The translations under genes were made by a program, and so were the position numbers. From Lenzites betulinus (lineage: Eukaryota > Basidiomycota > Agaricomycetes > Polyporales > Polyporaceae), in NCBI GenBank assembly GCA_022264855.1, contig JABYQU010000014.1:310001-374000 (forward strand): 64,000 nt of DNA, read 5' to 3'. Shown in pieces: positions 11,934 to 25,300 of this stretch. How positions within the stretch are numbered: the first letter of the stretch is position 1; the number at the start of each line of letters is the position of its first letter. Under the pieces are notes generated by a model. That model made no database searches and was not told the DNA's origin. It worked only from the letters and a program-made list of their open reading frames with translations.

Positions 11934-13085
11934 TGTGGAAAGGCCGGGTGGATGTCGCGGGAGGGGAGGGGAGAGGTAGATAGAGGAGAAGGAGTGGCCA
12001 AGGGTGCGACGCGCAGCGGACCGGAGGAGGGCAGTATAAAAGAAATGCGGCGGCGAAGGGATAGGCGCAGGGAGACGGCAGGTGCCGGCAAGACGGGTGA
12101 CATATTGGAGGATGGTGATGGTCACTATATTGAGCTGAGACCCAGCGTGGCGTCCCACGGCGGGACGCGCCACGCGCCAATCCCGCCGCAGACGGTGATC
12201 TCCCTGGCTGGAAAGAGTCTGTTGGGCGGGAGAACGTTCAAATGAAGCTAGCCCCGGCGCATTCTCCCTTCCAGCTTCTGACGGAAGGGGCGGCGGGGCA
12301 TGCACGGCAGACGCGTGCTCTGCAAGGAACTCCGCACTGAGATCCGCGGTGAGATTGGAGGTGGTTGTCGGCCGTGCCGTGCCTTGTCAGATCTGTCCAG
12401 CCTCCGCCTGCCTCCAGCACACCGGATGCGCCCATCCCAGGTTTGGTGGGATGCTGGCGTCAAGACGGATATTGCTTCGGGCATGGTTCCATTCGTCTTC
12501 GGCCGCGCTGGTGCAACGCGGAGTGCGGCAAACTACACGCTAGAAGATGTTCAAATTGGCCCAATAAGCGAATGGTAACGAATCAAACCTGCACAAATCT
12601 GGGGGTATAAGCAAAGCCCCATTTGCGAAGACGGTGTTTCACATGACGCATTGGAGCTGATGAGAAGACGACGAGCCACGGACGGTAACCTGGGCATATG
12701 GACTACATATGGACGGCTGTAAGCAAAGCCTGGAGCTAGAGCGATACGGTTGCGGGGCGGAAAAGGCAAGGACGACGCTTGCTGATATGCACTGCGCAGG
12801 GCACCTGATGGCGAAGATAATTGGTGGAACGCTCTGCTGGAGACGACGACGACGACGAGCAGAAGAGCGAAGGGTCGGAGTCGGAACGTGCATTGCGTCC
12901 AGGCCCTCGAGCTCCCGCGCCCGTCGCTGCACGTGCACCAGCGCTCGGCCATTGCCCGCCGGCGCCTGCGGGTCGCGTCGGGCGCGTGCACGTGCCCTGC
13001 GTGCGCTGCCGGATTTTCCAGCGAGGCATCCGCCGTCGTCTTCCACTTGCAGCAGTCCTCACAAGCCCCAGCCTCCACTGATCCA
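11934..13085. other. Divergent intergenic region between the DUF6534 gene and bL12m
   Basis: No gene recognised. It contains the promoter of the DUF6534 gene and of bL12m. Two ACGCGCC motifs and a CCAAT core occur near 12160-12185. Open frames in the region have no motif or splice support. Confidence 0.5.
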
Positions 13086-13997
13086 ATGGCCGTCAGTTCC
13101 TCTCCGTACCCACTGCATGAACCCGCCGCTCATCCTCTTGCCAGACCCGGTGTTCCTCAGCTCTCCGCTCGTTCTCCCGCTCATGTCGCGCGCCCCGGTC
13201 GGTCCCCTCGTAGCTGCTGTCAGTGTGCACACGCTCATTATCATATTCGTGCAGCTCCCGCTTCGCGAGCTCGTCGCGCTACGCGTCCACTGAGGCTGCC
13301 GCAGTGTCCTCATCATCAGCTGCGCCCCCGCTCTCGACCGACCCCAAGCTGGGCAAAATCGTAGACGACATCTCCGGCCTCACCCTCCTCCAGGCCGCGG
13401 ACCTCGTCGCTCTGCTCAAGGTACGACGACCTCCCGTATACATGTGGACGTGCTGACCCGTTCAATTTCTTCGCACAGTCGCGGCTGAACATCCAGGAGA
13501 TTGCCATGCCCGCGGCCGCGCCAGCCGCAGCCCCGGCAGCAGCTGAGGACGCCGAAGCGGTACGTCTCCCTGCCACACACCCACTGGCACCACGGCGCTC
13601 GGAGGGCTGATTCATCTCCACAGGAGAAGCCGAAGGAGAAGACGGTGTTCAACGTGAAGCTCGAGGCGTTCGACGCGGCTGCGAAGCCCAAGATCATTCG
13701 CGAGGTCAAGGCGATGGTCCCGAACCTCACTCTCATCGAGGTGCGTCTCTTCCCGCTTCCTCAACCTTCTCCGTTCCCCGCTCCCCGCCGCCTTCTCCCA
13801 TACGCGTTTCACGCTCCTTCCTCCACTCTCCCATCCCCGCGTGTGTCCGTGCGTCACTAACACCGTGCCCCAACCCACAGGCGAAGAAGTTCGTGGAAGC
13901 GCTGCCGCAGGTGCTCAAGGAAGGGCTCTCCAAGGAGGACGCGGAGAAGCTCCAAAAGACGTTCACCGAGCTCGGCGCGACCGTCGTGCTCGAGTAG
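13086..13997 (+). CDS. MNP1: Mitochondrial ribosomal protein bL12m (L7/L12); first exon unresolved
   Basis: L7/L12 stalk protein of the mitochondrial ribosome, which recruits translational GTPases. Secure exons are 13224-13420, 13479-13559, 13624-13740 and 13881-13997. They encode a Ser/Arg-rich presequence ending RYASTE, the N-terminal dimerisation helix (LTLLQAADLVALLK), an Ala/Pro hinge (PAAAPAAAPAAAED) and the C-terminal domain with EKTVFNVKLEAFDAAAKPKI and the closing GATVVLE. The C-terminal domain is well conserved. The start is uncertain: an in-frame stop (13211) precedes the presequence, so an upstream exon ending in phase 1 is required. An ATG at 13086 with a donor near 13150 satisfies the phase but gives an atypical leader; other starts are possible. 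It converges with the NOT3/5 gene. Confidence 0.88.
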
Positions 13998-14598
13998 GCC
14001 CCGTCACCGTCCTAGACCCGGCGCGCACATGCCGCCCCCACTGTACTCCGTACATCTACACTAATGGTCACGCTACTGCCTCCGCTCGTCTGTGTGCGCG
14101 TGCTCGCTGCTCGTCGAGCGCGTTCACTTCCTCTTGTGTTGTTGGCTAGTGTGCCTGAGCTAAGAAAGATACTTAAGAATGGGTGGGCACCGCATGTCGA
14201 ACCGCCGGTGGCCCAATACGAGCCCGAGCATTGTTTGAAGCACGCGAGAAGGCGAGAGAGAACGAGGCCCTGCGACGAGGGCGCATGACGAGGGTGTACA
14301 GCGATTATAGCAGGTTCATATACATGCGCGGTGGCGGGAGGTCGTACTACTACTTCGGGCGCTGGCAGAGATAAGTAGAAAAGAAGAGCGCAAGAGAGAG
14401 GGAGAGGGAGAGCGGCGCGACGCGTCCGATGCGCGTGGGCTCGAGTGTTCTGGAAACTAGATAACGAGGGGTGGAAAGAGGGCCGTGCAGGCAGCAAGCA
14501 CGAGAGTCGAAACCATCGGAAGGTCCCTCACGTCCGTGTCCTGCGGTATGGCGCATGCCATTGCCTGCAGTTGCCTGCACGAGGGCAGATGGACACGC
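13998..14598. other. Convergent 3' intergenic region
   Basis: Lies between the stop codons of bL12m (+) and NOT3/5 (-), so it should hold both 3' UTRs and terminators. I see no gene. An isolated ACGCGT occurs near 14419. Confidence 0.55.
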
Positions 14599-17500
14599 CT
14601 AGTCCTCAGAGAGATAGCGGTACTCGAACCGGAAGTCGCTCTTCTTGCGCTGGCACCACGAGCCCTCCCAGTCGAAGTAGACGTACACGCCCTGCTCGTA
14701 CTCCTCCGTGATCGCCTGCGGCTCCGAGTGCCTCTGGAACCACGTGAGGTACTTGACGTGGAACCGCCACGACTGACGCTTCAGCTCCTTCGCCGCGAGG
14801 TACCTACGCCACATCGCGGTCAGAACGTGTGTGCGATGGCTGGGAGAGGGAGGAGGGGTGCGCTCACTGCTGGTACGTGCCCGGGTGGTAGTAGAACACG
14901 TAGAAGAGCGTCTCGACGTCGAGCTGCGAGAAGATGCCGGGCGAGCTCAGGATCGGGTTGGGCACTTGCGGGTAGTACGACGGCGTCTGCATTGGGTTCC
15001 GCGGAACGTAGTACTTGGGCCTGTCCAGACCACAAATGTCAGCAACCCAACTAGTCTCACGAGAAGACAGCACTCACTTCTCGGTGTCCTGGGGTTGCGG
15101 CATGCTCGAATAGCTACCTTGCAACAGTTTCTGTACCTGGTCGAGGTTTGACATCCGATGTGGCGCTGCACGCCACGTAAGTAAACACGCTGCCCGTGCC
15201 ACTGCTCCCGCGTACAAGGCGCGCAGCCACACATAGACACCGAGGCTCACCTTTCTGCTTCACCGACTCAAACGACATTACCAAGTCGGACAACGAGCCG
15301 GGGAACGCATTCTGGCGTTGCTGCTGCTGCTGTTGCTGGGGCAGTTGCGAGCCGGGAGGCAGCTGCGACGCCGCTGCCGAAGGCGGGCGCGCGGAGCCCG
15401 GTGCCGCTTGTGCGGGTTTTGCCTGGTCTGCACTGGTGAGCGCGACGCCGGGAGGGAACTGTGGCAGCAGTTGTTGTTGTGCAGGAGTCGGCATCGGGGA
15501 GACCGCCAGGGGGTTCACCACAGGCGACGCCGCGGGGTACGCACGGCTCTCCTGGGGGAGCGGCGAGAGGCCGGCAGGTGCTGCTGCCGTTTGCACAGCG
15601 ATTTGTGCAGGTTGCGATGCGCCGCCGTTCAAGTGAGAGGCTAATGCTTGCTGAGAGTCTGCTTGTGAGGGGTGCTGTGTCAGGGGCGGCAGGTCAGACG
15701 AGTGGGCACGCGGAGTAAGCATTTCGGACACGCACAGGGAGGCCAGGTGGCTGAAGCGATGTAGGAGACGATAGAGACGCTGTGGGCGTACGTCATTGGT
15801 CTTATAATCGCATATCTTACGTCACCTAATTCGGGACATACCTCTACGCGCTATGGGCCTTTGTGGGGAGGAAGCTGCTGCGGGACCGCCGATCGCACTG
15901 GGTACGGCGTCAAGGAGTGCAGGAGAGCCATAGGCAGAATGGAGGGAGTCCTCCGGCTGTTGCGATACAGATGCAGCAGAGGAAAGCATCGGACTTGTCA
16001 TCGACGGATGCGTCATGCTTGGCGAGGACGTTACTGTAGACTGTTGGTCTAATGGCGCAGAACTCGATGCAGTCGCTATTGATGGCGCTGTAGGGAGACT
16101 CGTAGAGATGGACGTCGTCGATGCCGGTAGTGAGTTCGTCGATATTGATGGTGGAGGTGCAACGGCCGCTGCTGCCACTTTCGCATATCCACCTACAGGA
16201 TTTCGTGGTGGTACAGGCGCTTTGACCATACTTGCAACCGACTGCTGCGCAAAGTTCGCATGTGGTGGAGGTTTTGCGACTAGACAAACCTTTAGTAACA
16301 GCGATACGAAGAGTGCTGGTTGGCATACTTTCTGCTACTATCGATGGTTCTTCAAGGCGCAGGAGCTCAGTACTACGCATGGAAAAGAGTGGGGCAGAGT
16401 ACTTACTGCGTTGCGTCAACGCTATTCCTGCTTTCTTCAACACTGGGCTGTTATCTCGTTTGTGACTGCTTGCTATACTCTCTTCGTCTTGTTTCTTAAC
16501 AGGCGTGCGTATTGGCAAGTCTAATAAGGCATTGAGTAGTGGAATCAGCCGTCATTAAATAGGCAGTCCAGGGTAGAGTCACGGTACCTTCACTCGGCTC
16601 CTCCGAATCTTCACTCTCGCTCTCGTCGAGTGGTAGCCTGAACTTCTCTTCCTCTTCGTCCAGATTGAGTTCGTCATATACTTCCTCATATTCTTCGAAC
16701 TCATCCTCCTACAACGCCCGTGTTAGGTGACCGACAGGTATGAAAACAGTAGTACTGACCATATTGCTCTCGACGAAGTACTTGACGTCGTCTTGCAGGG
16801 CGAGGACTTTGTCGGTGGGTAACGAGCCATTGTCAAGCAACCGGAGGATGATCTCGAGACGGCTGACGTGCCACTTTCTCCGCTCGTTCAACCGCTCCAG
16901 GAACTCTAACCGTTCCGCCTGCACGCCTCCCGCTTTGTTCTTCTTCTTGCCACCGCCTTGTAGCGTCTCAATCTCTGCTTCCGCCGACTCCACTTGCACC
17001 ATGAGCTCGTCCATCATGGACTGTACCCACGACATAGCGTCCACTTTCTCCTGTTGTTTCGGGTCGAGTTTCGACGCTTGCGTCAGGCCCTCTTTCGAGA
17101 ATGCCTTCGTCTTCATCTCCTTCTCGCATGCTTTGAACTTCTCCATTTGCTGAACACGCGTAGGGCGTTACAAGATTTGGCATACACCACATAAGCGTCG
17201 ACGCGACAAAGTAGTCAGCACACACAGGCCCTCGCGGAACAATGTCTGCCGCCGTCTGCAAGCGTCCCCATCCCCACTGGTGCGTTTGAAAACACCCTGG
17301 ACCCGGTATGCAGATGCGCAGCGGTGCTTACCGTCTCAATCAACTTGCGGTTGTCGAGCAATGCACTCTTGTCCTTGATGTCATTGCTCGCAACCCAGGT
17401 CTTGATTTGGTCTCGCAATCGTTGGAGCTTCTTGATTTGTGTCTTCAGGTCGGTCTCAAGCTTCTCTTTCTGCGTCTGATTTGTTGAAGCTTGCATCTTG

Positions 17501-17641
17501 TCGTATATGCTCTCGAAGACCTCGACACCCTCCGAGACCTTCTTCAAGGTGCGGTCAATTTCGGCTTTGAAAGAAGATTGAGCATTTTCATAGACAGGGA
17601 GCAAGTATTAATGGCCCACTTTGCAGCTTTCGTGCCGCCAT
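14599..17641 (-). CDS. NOT3: CCR4-NOT complex subunit NOT3/NOT5
   Basis: Scaffold subunit of the CCR4-NOT deadenylase, acting in mRNA decay and transcription. Complement exons: 17620-17641, 17332-17564, 16760-17149, 16588-16708, 16407-16520, optional 16329-16337, 15826-16279, 15251-15750, 15078-15165, 14868-15020, 14599-14803; about 762 residues. The start [17 protein letters not shown] is the canonical Not3 N-terminus. The first ~215 residues are the Not3 coiled-coil domain ([10 protein letters not shown], then [16 protein letters not shown]). The middle is low-complexity Pro/Ser/Gln with a short polyQ run. The last ~120 residues are the NOT2/3/5 box ([25 protein letters not shown]-like [35 protein letters not shown]). 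Whether the 9-nt exon is used is unclear; skipping it keeps the frame. Confidence 0.95.
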
Positions 17642-18492
17642 AGTGTACGACGAACGGTGCGGAGGTGTTCAGGGGAGGTGTACAAGCCAGAGTTACGAGG
17701 CGCTAAACGACGAACGGATGATGGAGTACATTCGTACCCTAATTTGGGCCTTAGCCACGTGCTCATCATAACCGCAAACGGGCATCATATTCACCGCCAA
17801 CTGTCTCTGAAGGACATCTGAAGGATGCATTGAAGTGCCTGATACTGATACACGAGTCGAGTACGTATGTAGCACTACCGGGGCGCATTCCTATCTCTAT
17901 ACGGAGGTGCGACTGATTTGCGCGCATGGCGTCACGGCGCTGAGACGGACGATGATCACCCCGGTTCGGATAGCGAGCGTAGGAAATGAACCATTGCCAC
18001 GGCGGGACACGGACCAGCTTCTCGGGGTGGAAGTTGGAAAAACGTGTGGTGGGCAATGCGCAGTCCACTGCCTCCGAAACAGGACCGCCAAACAGCGCCA
18101 GACTCAGAGTCGAGGATATGATGGGCCAGATGGGATCATAGTCGCGATCGCGGGAGCGGTCGTGTGCGTCGAGACAGCTGGTCGGCGCGTGAGGTGGGCA
18201 GCAGGAGCTCGAGGGCAGCGGTGGGCAGCGGGGTGGCGGGACGAGGCAGAGATGGGCACAGGCTGCGCACGGCGGGAACGATGAGATGAAGGGAGGGGAT
18301 TGGACGGAAGGCGCAGGCTTCCAGATGTGGCGGGACAACAATTGGAAGTAAGCGTGGGAAAGGTTGGACAGTGGACTGCCGGGGATAGGGAAGCGTATGT
18401 CTTATGTACTGATAATACACCCTGCGGGTTCTGTCTGTCCTCATCCTCTCTTTCTCCTCACGCCTCTTCACGACACCTCACTATCCTTAGTT
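17642..18492. other. Divergent promoter region between NOT3/5 and the Scd2/Bem1 gene
   Basis: No gene recognised. The two start codons face away from each other, so this stretch of about 850 bp should carry both promoters. Open frames here have no conserved motifs. An in-frame extension upstream of the 18493 start of the scaffold gene is not needed for any domain. Confidence 0.55.
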
Positions 18493-20652
18493 ATGAAGTC
18501 CCTCCGCAAGTCATTGAATGGCAACAAGGACCACCACCACATCTCTACCCCTGCTCCTCTTCCTGCTCTATCCAAGCCATCCACCGCAATCGTACCTCCC
18601 AAGAAGGTCATTAGGGCCATCGGCTCATACAAGTCCAATACGCCCCAGGAGCTCTCTTTCGAGAAGGGCGATTTCTTCCATGTACTTAACGACAACGGCG
18701 GGCTGTGGTATGAAGCGCACAACCCCATCAGCGGTGCGCGAGGGCTAGTGCCCTCGCACCTCTTCGAAGAGTTTATGAAGGGGACCCCGACGTGAGTATA
18801 TCATACATCTCCCGGTATATTGCTCTCTTTAGCTTTTGGATATAGACCACGGTCCCCGAAGAACTTCAATCCAACCGATCGCCTGTCCAGCATCCCGAGT
18901 GCGAAGGCTTCCCCCTCCTCCCCCAAGCACAAGACATACTACGCGATCGTCCTCCACGATTTCCATGCTGAGCGGGCAGACGAGCTCGATGCCAAAGCTG
19001 GGGATCCTGTCACGGTCGTCGCTCAATCGAACCGAGAGTGGTTCGTTGCAAAACCGATAGGCCGTCTTGGTCGGCCAGGCCTCATCCCTGTCTCCTTCGT
19101 CGAAATCCGCGACCCCGCAACCGCCCAGCCTATCAAGGATGTCATGGCTCTCATTGATAACGGCGAGCTGCCCCGCGTGGAAGAGTGGAAACAGGCGGTG
19201 CTCAGCTACAAGGCTAACAGCATCTCCTTGGGCGTCTTGGACGAGCCCCAATCAGCGACCTTCCGGCCCAACACAACGAGTATGGAACCCACTATACTCG
19301 TACAGAATGCCACGCCTCTACCTGGGCAGCAACAACCTCCAATGCCCGAGGAGCCGGCTCGTCCACCTTCGCCGAAGATGTTGCCCGAGGGCATCCTTTT
19401 GTCCGCCGAGGTCAAGTCCTACCATTTCGAGGCCGAAGAATATTGGTTCCGCGTCCATGCCATCTACCAACCGTACAACACGTCGCGATCACAATCCCTC
19501 CCGCCTGCCAAGGAACTAGTTCTATTCCGCTCCTACAACGACTTCTACGACTTCCAAGTCGAACTCCTCGACACCTTCCCCCATGAAGCTGGTCGTCCCG
19601 ATAGCAGCACGCGGATACTACCATTCATGCCCGGTCCGGTGGAGTACGTCGACCACCAGATCACGCTGAGCAGGCGGGCGGAGCTCGATGAGTACTTGTC
19701 CAAGCTCTGCGCCCTCAAGACGTATGCCCGGTATATCCTGGAACACTGGCTAGTTCGAGCGTTCTGCGCGCTGAAGCCAGGTGACGGCGAAGTCAACGTG
19801 GAGGCCCGGAGGAGCGAGATAGATTCTCTCCGCAAGTCTTACGATGAAGACCGGTCAAGCTACGCTCCTGCAGAACAGATGTCCCAACTTCGGGTCTCTC
19901 AGCATACCGATAACCGGCTCAGCGATGGTTCCACATACGACGACGAGCACGACGTAACGTCTGAACAGCTGAACGGGGATTCGTACTACTCGAACTCGAA
20001 CGGGAACTCATACGGATACGAGTCACCAGGCCGGTCGTCCTTGAGCCAGCCGTCACAGCCAGCCAGTCACCAACGCTCTGGCTCAGCCGCCTCCTTCCGT
20101 CGACCCCCCGATGCCGCACCACCCCGCTCTCACTCTCCCCAAGTCCTCTCTCAGTCTTTCTCTCGCACACATTCGCCAGCGCCGAGCCGTTCCGAAAACA
20201 TGGGCCGAAGTCGTTCGCCGCTCGAGATCGATCCTTACGAAGCGAATACGCAATCCCGCTCCTCCATGGCATCCTCACATGACCCCTCCCCCATATCCAT
20301 GCGATCGTCGCAAGCCGGCTCCGAGCACACTGCAGCTACTTCTGCGTCGGAGCGTTCGCGTTCAACGTCGAACACGGCTTACAACCCACCCATCTCCGCG
20401 ACGAATCAGAACCCAGCGTTTGTGAAGATCAAAATCTTCGACCGTGTCCAAGACGACCTTGTCGCGATCCGCGTGCACCCACGTGTGACGCACGCACAGC
20501 TGATGGACAAGGTGCAGTCCCGCCTTGGGGGGAATGTGGCGAGCCTACGCTTCCGGGACAGCCTGAACAACGAGCTTCTTCCTATCGACAGCGACGAAGA
20601 GCTCACCAGTTGGCTGCATAACACCGATCGACATGTTCTCTACGCGGAGTAA
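18493..20652 (+). CDS. Cdc42 polarity scaffold with two SH3, one PX and one PB1 domain (Scd2/Bem1)
   Basis: Scaffold that links Cdc42, its exchange factor and PAK kinase at sites of polarised growth. Exons 18493-18791 and 18846-20652; 701 residues. SH3-1 is near residues 38-98 (VIRAIGSYKSNTPQELSFEKG, then GLVPSHLFEEF). SH3-2 is near 129-187 (YYAIVLHDFHAERADELDAK, GRPGLIPVSFVEI). PX is near 280-416, with the LFRSYNDFYDFQVELLDTFP lipid-binding region. A Ser/Pro-rich linker follows, and PB1 closes the protein near 624-701 (FVKIKIFDRVQDDLVAIRV, ending HVLYAE). The splice at 18792-18845 needs the second AG (GATATAG); the first (TTTAG) would hit a stop. Domain order and length match fungal Bem1/Scd2 exactly. 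Confidence 0.96.
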
Positions 20653-22385
20653 CCGGGCTCGTCGGGGCTCCCGCACGTTGTGCGGCGACGTTCTTTGGAC
20701 TACGCCAGAGGAGGTACAGTACATACCAGTACATAATGGCTTCTTTTTCGTTTCGTTTTGTGTGCCATCGTACGCCCGTTTTGCTTCCCACCTATCTTAT
20801 TATCCTACGCTCTTCTCGTTCTTGTGTAGTGAATTCTTTCTCGTCCACTCTTCTCTGCACTTCTTGCGACCACCGCGCCCTCCTCGGTCTGTCAGATATG
20901 TATCCTCCATGTACTGCGATGCTGTCTACGTTTACATCACTATCTGCACGCTCTTTCCGTATTTGATGCTCTGTACGCGCGCATCCGCATACTAGTACCA
21001 CTAGCCTAGTATGTACCTCATCTCGGTTTCGGGACCATGTCTGGACCATGTCATCTTCATTCCGTGTATTTGCCTGCCATTCTATGGCATGCAGTGTTAC
21101 AAAGAACCGAATCTAGCCTCGTCTTGGTTGCGTAACGATATGCTAGGATCCGGAACCCCCGCTACGAGCCAAGTTGTCTTAAACCACTCGTCCCAATATG
21201 GCAGGCCTTCAAGCTTCAAGTTCGTGCCGATACGCACTAGGGTATACTCGCAGTTCCAATGCACAGTCATATTCTTCCATGGACACGTACCGGAGAGCCC
21301 TTTTCTCCATAACTAGTGGCAGCACTTTACCATGATGAGAGCATGAGCGAGATCCCCTTCAACCTGGCATGTTAGCCGTGGCTGTGCGTACTGGCCAGAC
21401 ACCACCGTCATGACAAGCTTAGATCGCAGCTCGCGAATCGCCTGCGCGGAGCTATTTCGAAAGTATAGATGTCATCTTTCTTGTTGATGATTCGGAGCGT
21501 CGAACAATTGAACGCCACAGGCAAAATGAGAAGTCGGCACTGTGGCCCGCTGTTCCGTTCATACTCATGTCCGTCTCCAAGAAAATCGCGACAGATGACA
21601 GTATACTTGGATGTGTAATTACCATGCATGCACGGTACTGTCCAAGGCGTAGCTTGAGTTTTTGACACCGTAGAACAGATGATAGATGTCCTCGCTCATA
21701 CTCAGCGATTTTGAAGGGAAGCCGCGCCTGAAGTAGCTTCTGGGGCCTGTACACACCGAACTAATGTGTGATAGACGGCTGCCATCACCCTGCAACGATA
21801 GGATCGAACGTGAAGCTTTGAAGCTTTGAAGTGACTGAACAGATTCGAGATAATGCTCTCATACAGGCTCTTGCATACGACCCGACAACCTCGAAACTGT
21901 GTGAAAAGCGGAGCTTAGCCGTCGTGACGCATTAATTAGCAACCTCGTGGACGTGGATGAGAACGTATCATAAAGTCCGAGCGTGCATCCTCCGTGAAGC
22001 ACCCTCTCGAACTAGAATCAAGCGCCCACGCTCTCTGAGAATTCTTCACACAGAACACGGGCTAAGCGGTCTCAACCAGAATAGTATCGATATGGTTGTT
22101 AGCTGGAAGGGCGTTGCCATAGTACTTTGAGCGAGAGTGTGGAAGCGGTCGGGTGTAGAGAGCATGAAGAGGGAGACGCTGGTGCCGTCACCTGAAGGTC
22201 ACCGCCCGGGGCGCCGCAACCTCGTTGCAAACCGCCTCCACGCCCCGAAGACCGCTGGTCCCATAATCTCGCCACGACTGCGCAGCATGCTCTGAACACC
22301 TTCTATGACCTCCCCCTGCCTTCTGAACCACGAAAATCGCTACGGTTAACGAGTACTAGAGCCCTCTCTTGCCGCTCGCGGAGAA
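20653..22385. other. Gene-poor intergenic stretch of about 1.7 kb
   Basis: Holds the 3' flank of the Scd2/Bem1 gene and the promoter of the GAR-domain gene. A minus-strand stretch near 21408-21754 has overlapping open frames, but I cannot identify a domain or a consistent exon model. A small tandem repeat of CTTTGAAG sits near 21813-21831. Base composition is less GC-rich than neighbouring genes. Confidence 0.45.
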
Positions 22386-25300
22386 ATGCCTGAGGCAACC
22401 GACGCCTCCGCCTCTTCGGGTATCCCGACACACGCGCCCATGCCTCTTGCTTCTGGCGGCCCTGCTGTTCCTGATATTCTTGCTGTCGCGGATAGAGTGC
22501 TATCACTAGAACGTCAATGGGCTGCGCAGCATCCTGAGGGCGACGAGGCGCTGGAGTGGCATGAGGTGATCGAGCTGCAAGCTTTCAGTGAGCGGAAGGT
22601 TTGGATAGAGGAGAAGACTAAGGTGTGTTGTCCCTGTGGCGCATGCATTGGAACGTTTCCTCAGCAAACCATAGTTTCTGGAACAACTTCCGCCCATCGA
22701 GGTCTTTACTGGACTGGATGCGGTGCGGCAGTCTGCGGCAGAGGTTCCGGGGCTTCCCACTCGCGAGCAGCTGAAAGCATGGATAGTCGAACATGATAAG
22801 ATCGAGAAGGAGACGGAGGTTTTCGACTCCGGTGAACTTCGGAAACTGAAGAAGTTCACAAAAGGTGAGTTGAAAGGGATACACATCGTATTCTGTTCCT
22901 GAACAGACACCTCCACCAAGCCGCGGCTCAGCGGAACCTGTCCCCGGCGGACACGGACCTCATCGAAATCACCCTCACCACCATCTATGCACTAGACAAG
23001 CTGCTGCACCTTCTGCGGGACAGGTCGGACAACCTTGAGCTTTTGAAGGTGAGGTTGACCTGGGAGGAGAAGCGCATTGCCGCATGGGCGGACCTCCATA
23101 AACTCCTTGACGACATCCGGGACTTCCTAGATAACCGGGCACGATGGTCCCCTTCCGTCTATGATAATCTGGAGGAGGAAGATGCGTCGCCGCCACCGCC
23201 TCTTGAGCACACGCTAAGGAGGCGAAATTCCACTGTCTCCATGGCGTCTGAGGCCTCTTCCGCTTCTATGGCTGGATACTCTCGTGGAGCTCGGTTCAAA
23301 CTTTCAGAGTCTCTTTCCCGTGAAGCTGCGCAATTTGCAAGCCGGGTTTCCTCTCTTCGACACACCAAGATCGCGCTTGCCGGCAAAGCGCTCGACAAGC
23401 TGATCGACGAAAGCCGCAAGCCGGTCCCGGACGAGCTGCTGGACGAACAAGACAAGCTGGAGAATGAGGGCATCACTGAACTGGAAGACATTGGCAAGTT
23501 TGTTATGCAAATGGTCATGCAGTGGAAGAAGTAAAGTGTCCAGTCATTCTCAGAAGTAATCAGCTTGCTTATTTGTTTCCAGGGCTGACGAATTCTACGT
23601 TGAAACAATCAAGGACAAGTCGACCGCCCAGAATCTGCTGGAGGAAATCGAGGTCGCCAAGCTGAACCATCCAAGCTCGCGTCAAGACAGCAGCTTCCTG
23701 TCTCGCACCAGTGCTCTCAACAAGCGCCTCCAGCTCCGGGGCAATCCGGCTACATCCCTCACATTTCCAAAGCCTTTACACCGCCACTTTTCAAGTCAGG
23801 CCTCTCACACCGAGACAGTCGTTCAGCAGCTTTCGGAAGAAATTTCGTCCGCACTGCAACATGTTCGGAAGGCTGAGAACTGCGCGAAAGAGTATCATGC
23901 CGCCGCGGAGGCTGTCAAGCTGGTCGATGCGGCACGCAAGGGTTCATTGGGCCTGTCTTCGAAATACTCTTCGTTGATTGAGCGGATGGAGAACGGTATC
24001 GCGACTTCAAGTGGCGACGGCACACCACCCGATCTGACTTCGAAAGACTGTCTCGAGTCCTCTCGGCATTCTGTCTTCCTGTCGTTATTCCCATCTATGC
24101 TCGAAGAACTCGCCCAGACTGATAAGGAGGCTACGTCTCTTTTGGTAACCGCTCGGGCCACTCTCCTCCACCTTGACTTTCCCGGTGTCGACTCCCGGTA
24201 CAAGGTGGACTCTGCGGCGGTTGTTGACGAACTGGAGGCAAGGCGCGCAGATGCAGCCCGAGTGAAAGATCTGGTAGTTTCGCGCGCTGCCAGTCTAACA
24301 GAGGCACGGAAGATCTGGTCGGCCATGGACGAGCTATTCCAAGAGACGGAAGAGCTACGCAACGACGTGGTCGATGCGATGTCTCGACAGATGTGGCGGC
24401 AACAGGTTCGTCACGACGCACCACCGACGCCGGAGAGCCCCACGGCCGCTCTCCCCGCCGTAACGCTCTCACCCGCAGAGGTTGTCCAGCGTCTGGTCGA
24501 ACTCCGGTCTCACCTCGTCGACCATGTCTCTTCTCCCCTCGCTGTGCTTGCCCCATCGCTCGGTCCAGTCTTCCGAGAGTACCTCATCCACGCCTCTTCT
24601 GCTCTGGAGGCTGCCCTGGGCGCTACCGGCGATACCGCACGGTTTTGGGAGGCGGTCCAGCAGCAGGCCTCCATGATGGGCACCGTCCGGGACGAGGTCC
24701 ACTCCCTTCAGATCCGCATCGAGGATCTCAAGGTTCGCTTCCAGGAGCGTGCCGAGGATGTTTTCGTCGGTGCCCTGGACGAGAATTCGCAGACGCAAAC
24801 TGAAGAGACGCTCACTGCGGAGCTGGCTGACACGCGGGTAGCCGTCCAGGGCTTCTTGGAAGAGTTGCCCCGCCGTATCCCGTTCGTAGGAGATGCCAAG
24901 CTCGCGGGACCTCACGATCACACAGCGCCGAAACGCAGGGCGTCACTATCAAGCGGTATCACCTTGGACGCCCTTCAGCAGGCTGTTCAGCCTAGTATTC
25001 CCTTCGACCCCGCGACGTTGGACAAGGGCGTCCGAACTGACTCCAACACTTACAGCATGATGCTCTCGGGGGCCCTCAGGAATCTCGAGTCTAAGGCCGA
25101 TCACTTCCAGCTCGCGAAGAAGGCGCACACACTCGACGTCTCTCTTGCCTCCCTCATGGATGCTCTCGGTCAAGCTGAGAAAGCCGCGGCGGGCGTTCAT
25201 GCTTCTGCTACGACCCCAGACGAACGCTTGTCCACAGAGCGCTTCACCGAGCTCCTCGCCACCCTAGACGAGGTCCTGCAGACCCATTCCGCTTCCATCG

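Noticed and set aside
21811..21831. Tandem CTTTGAAG units
   Set aside because: Too short and few to call a satellite; likely chance microrepeat.
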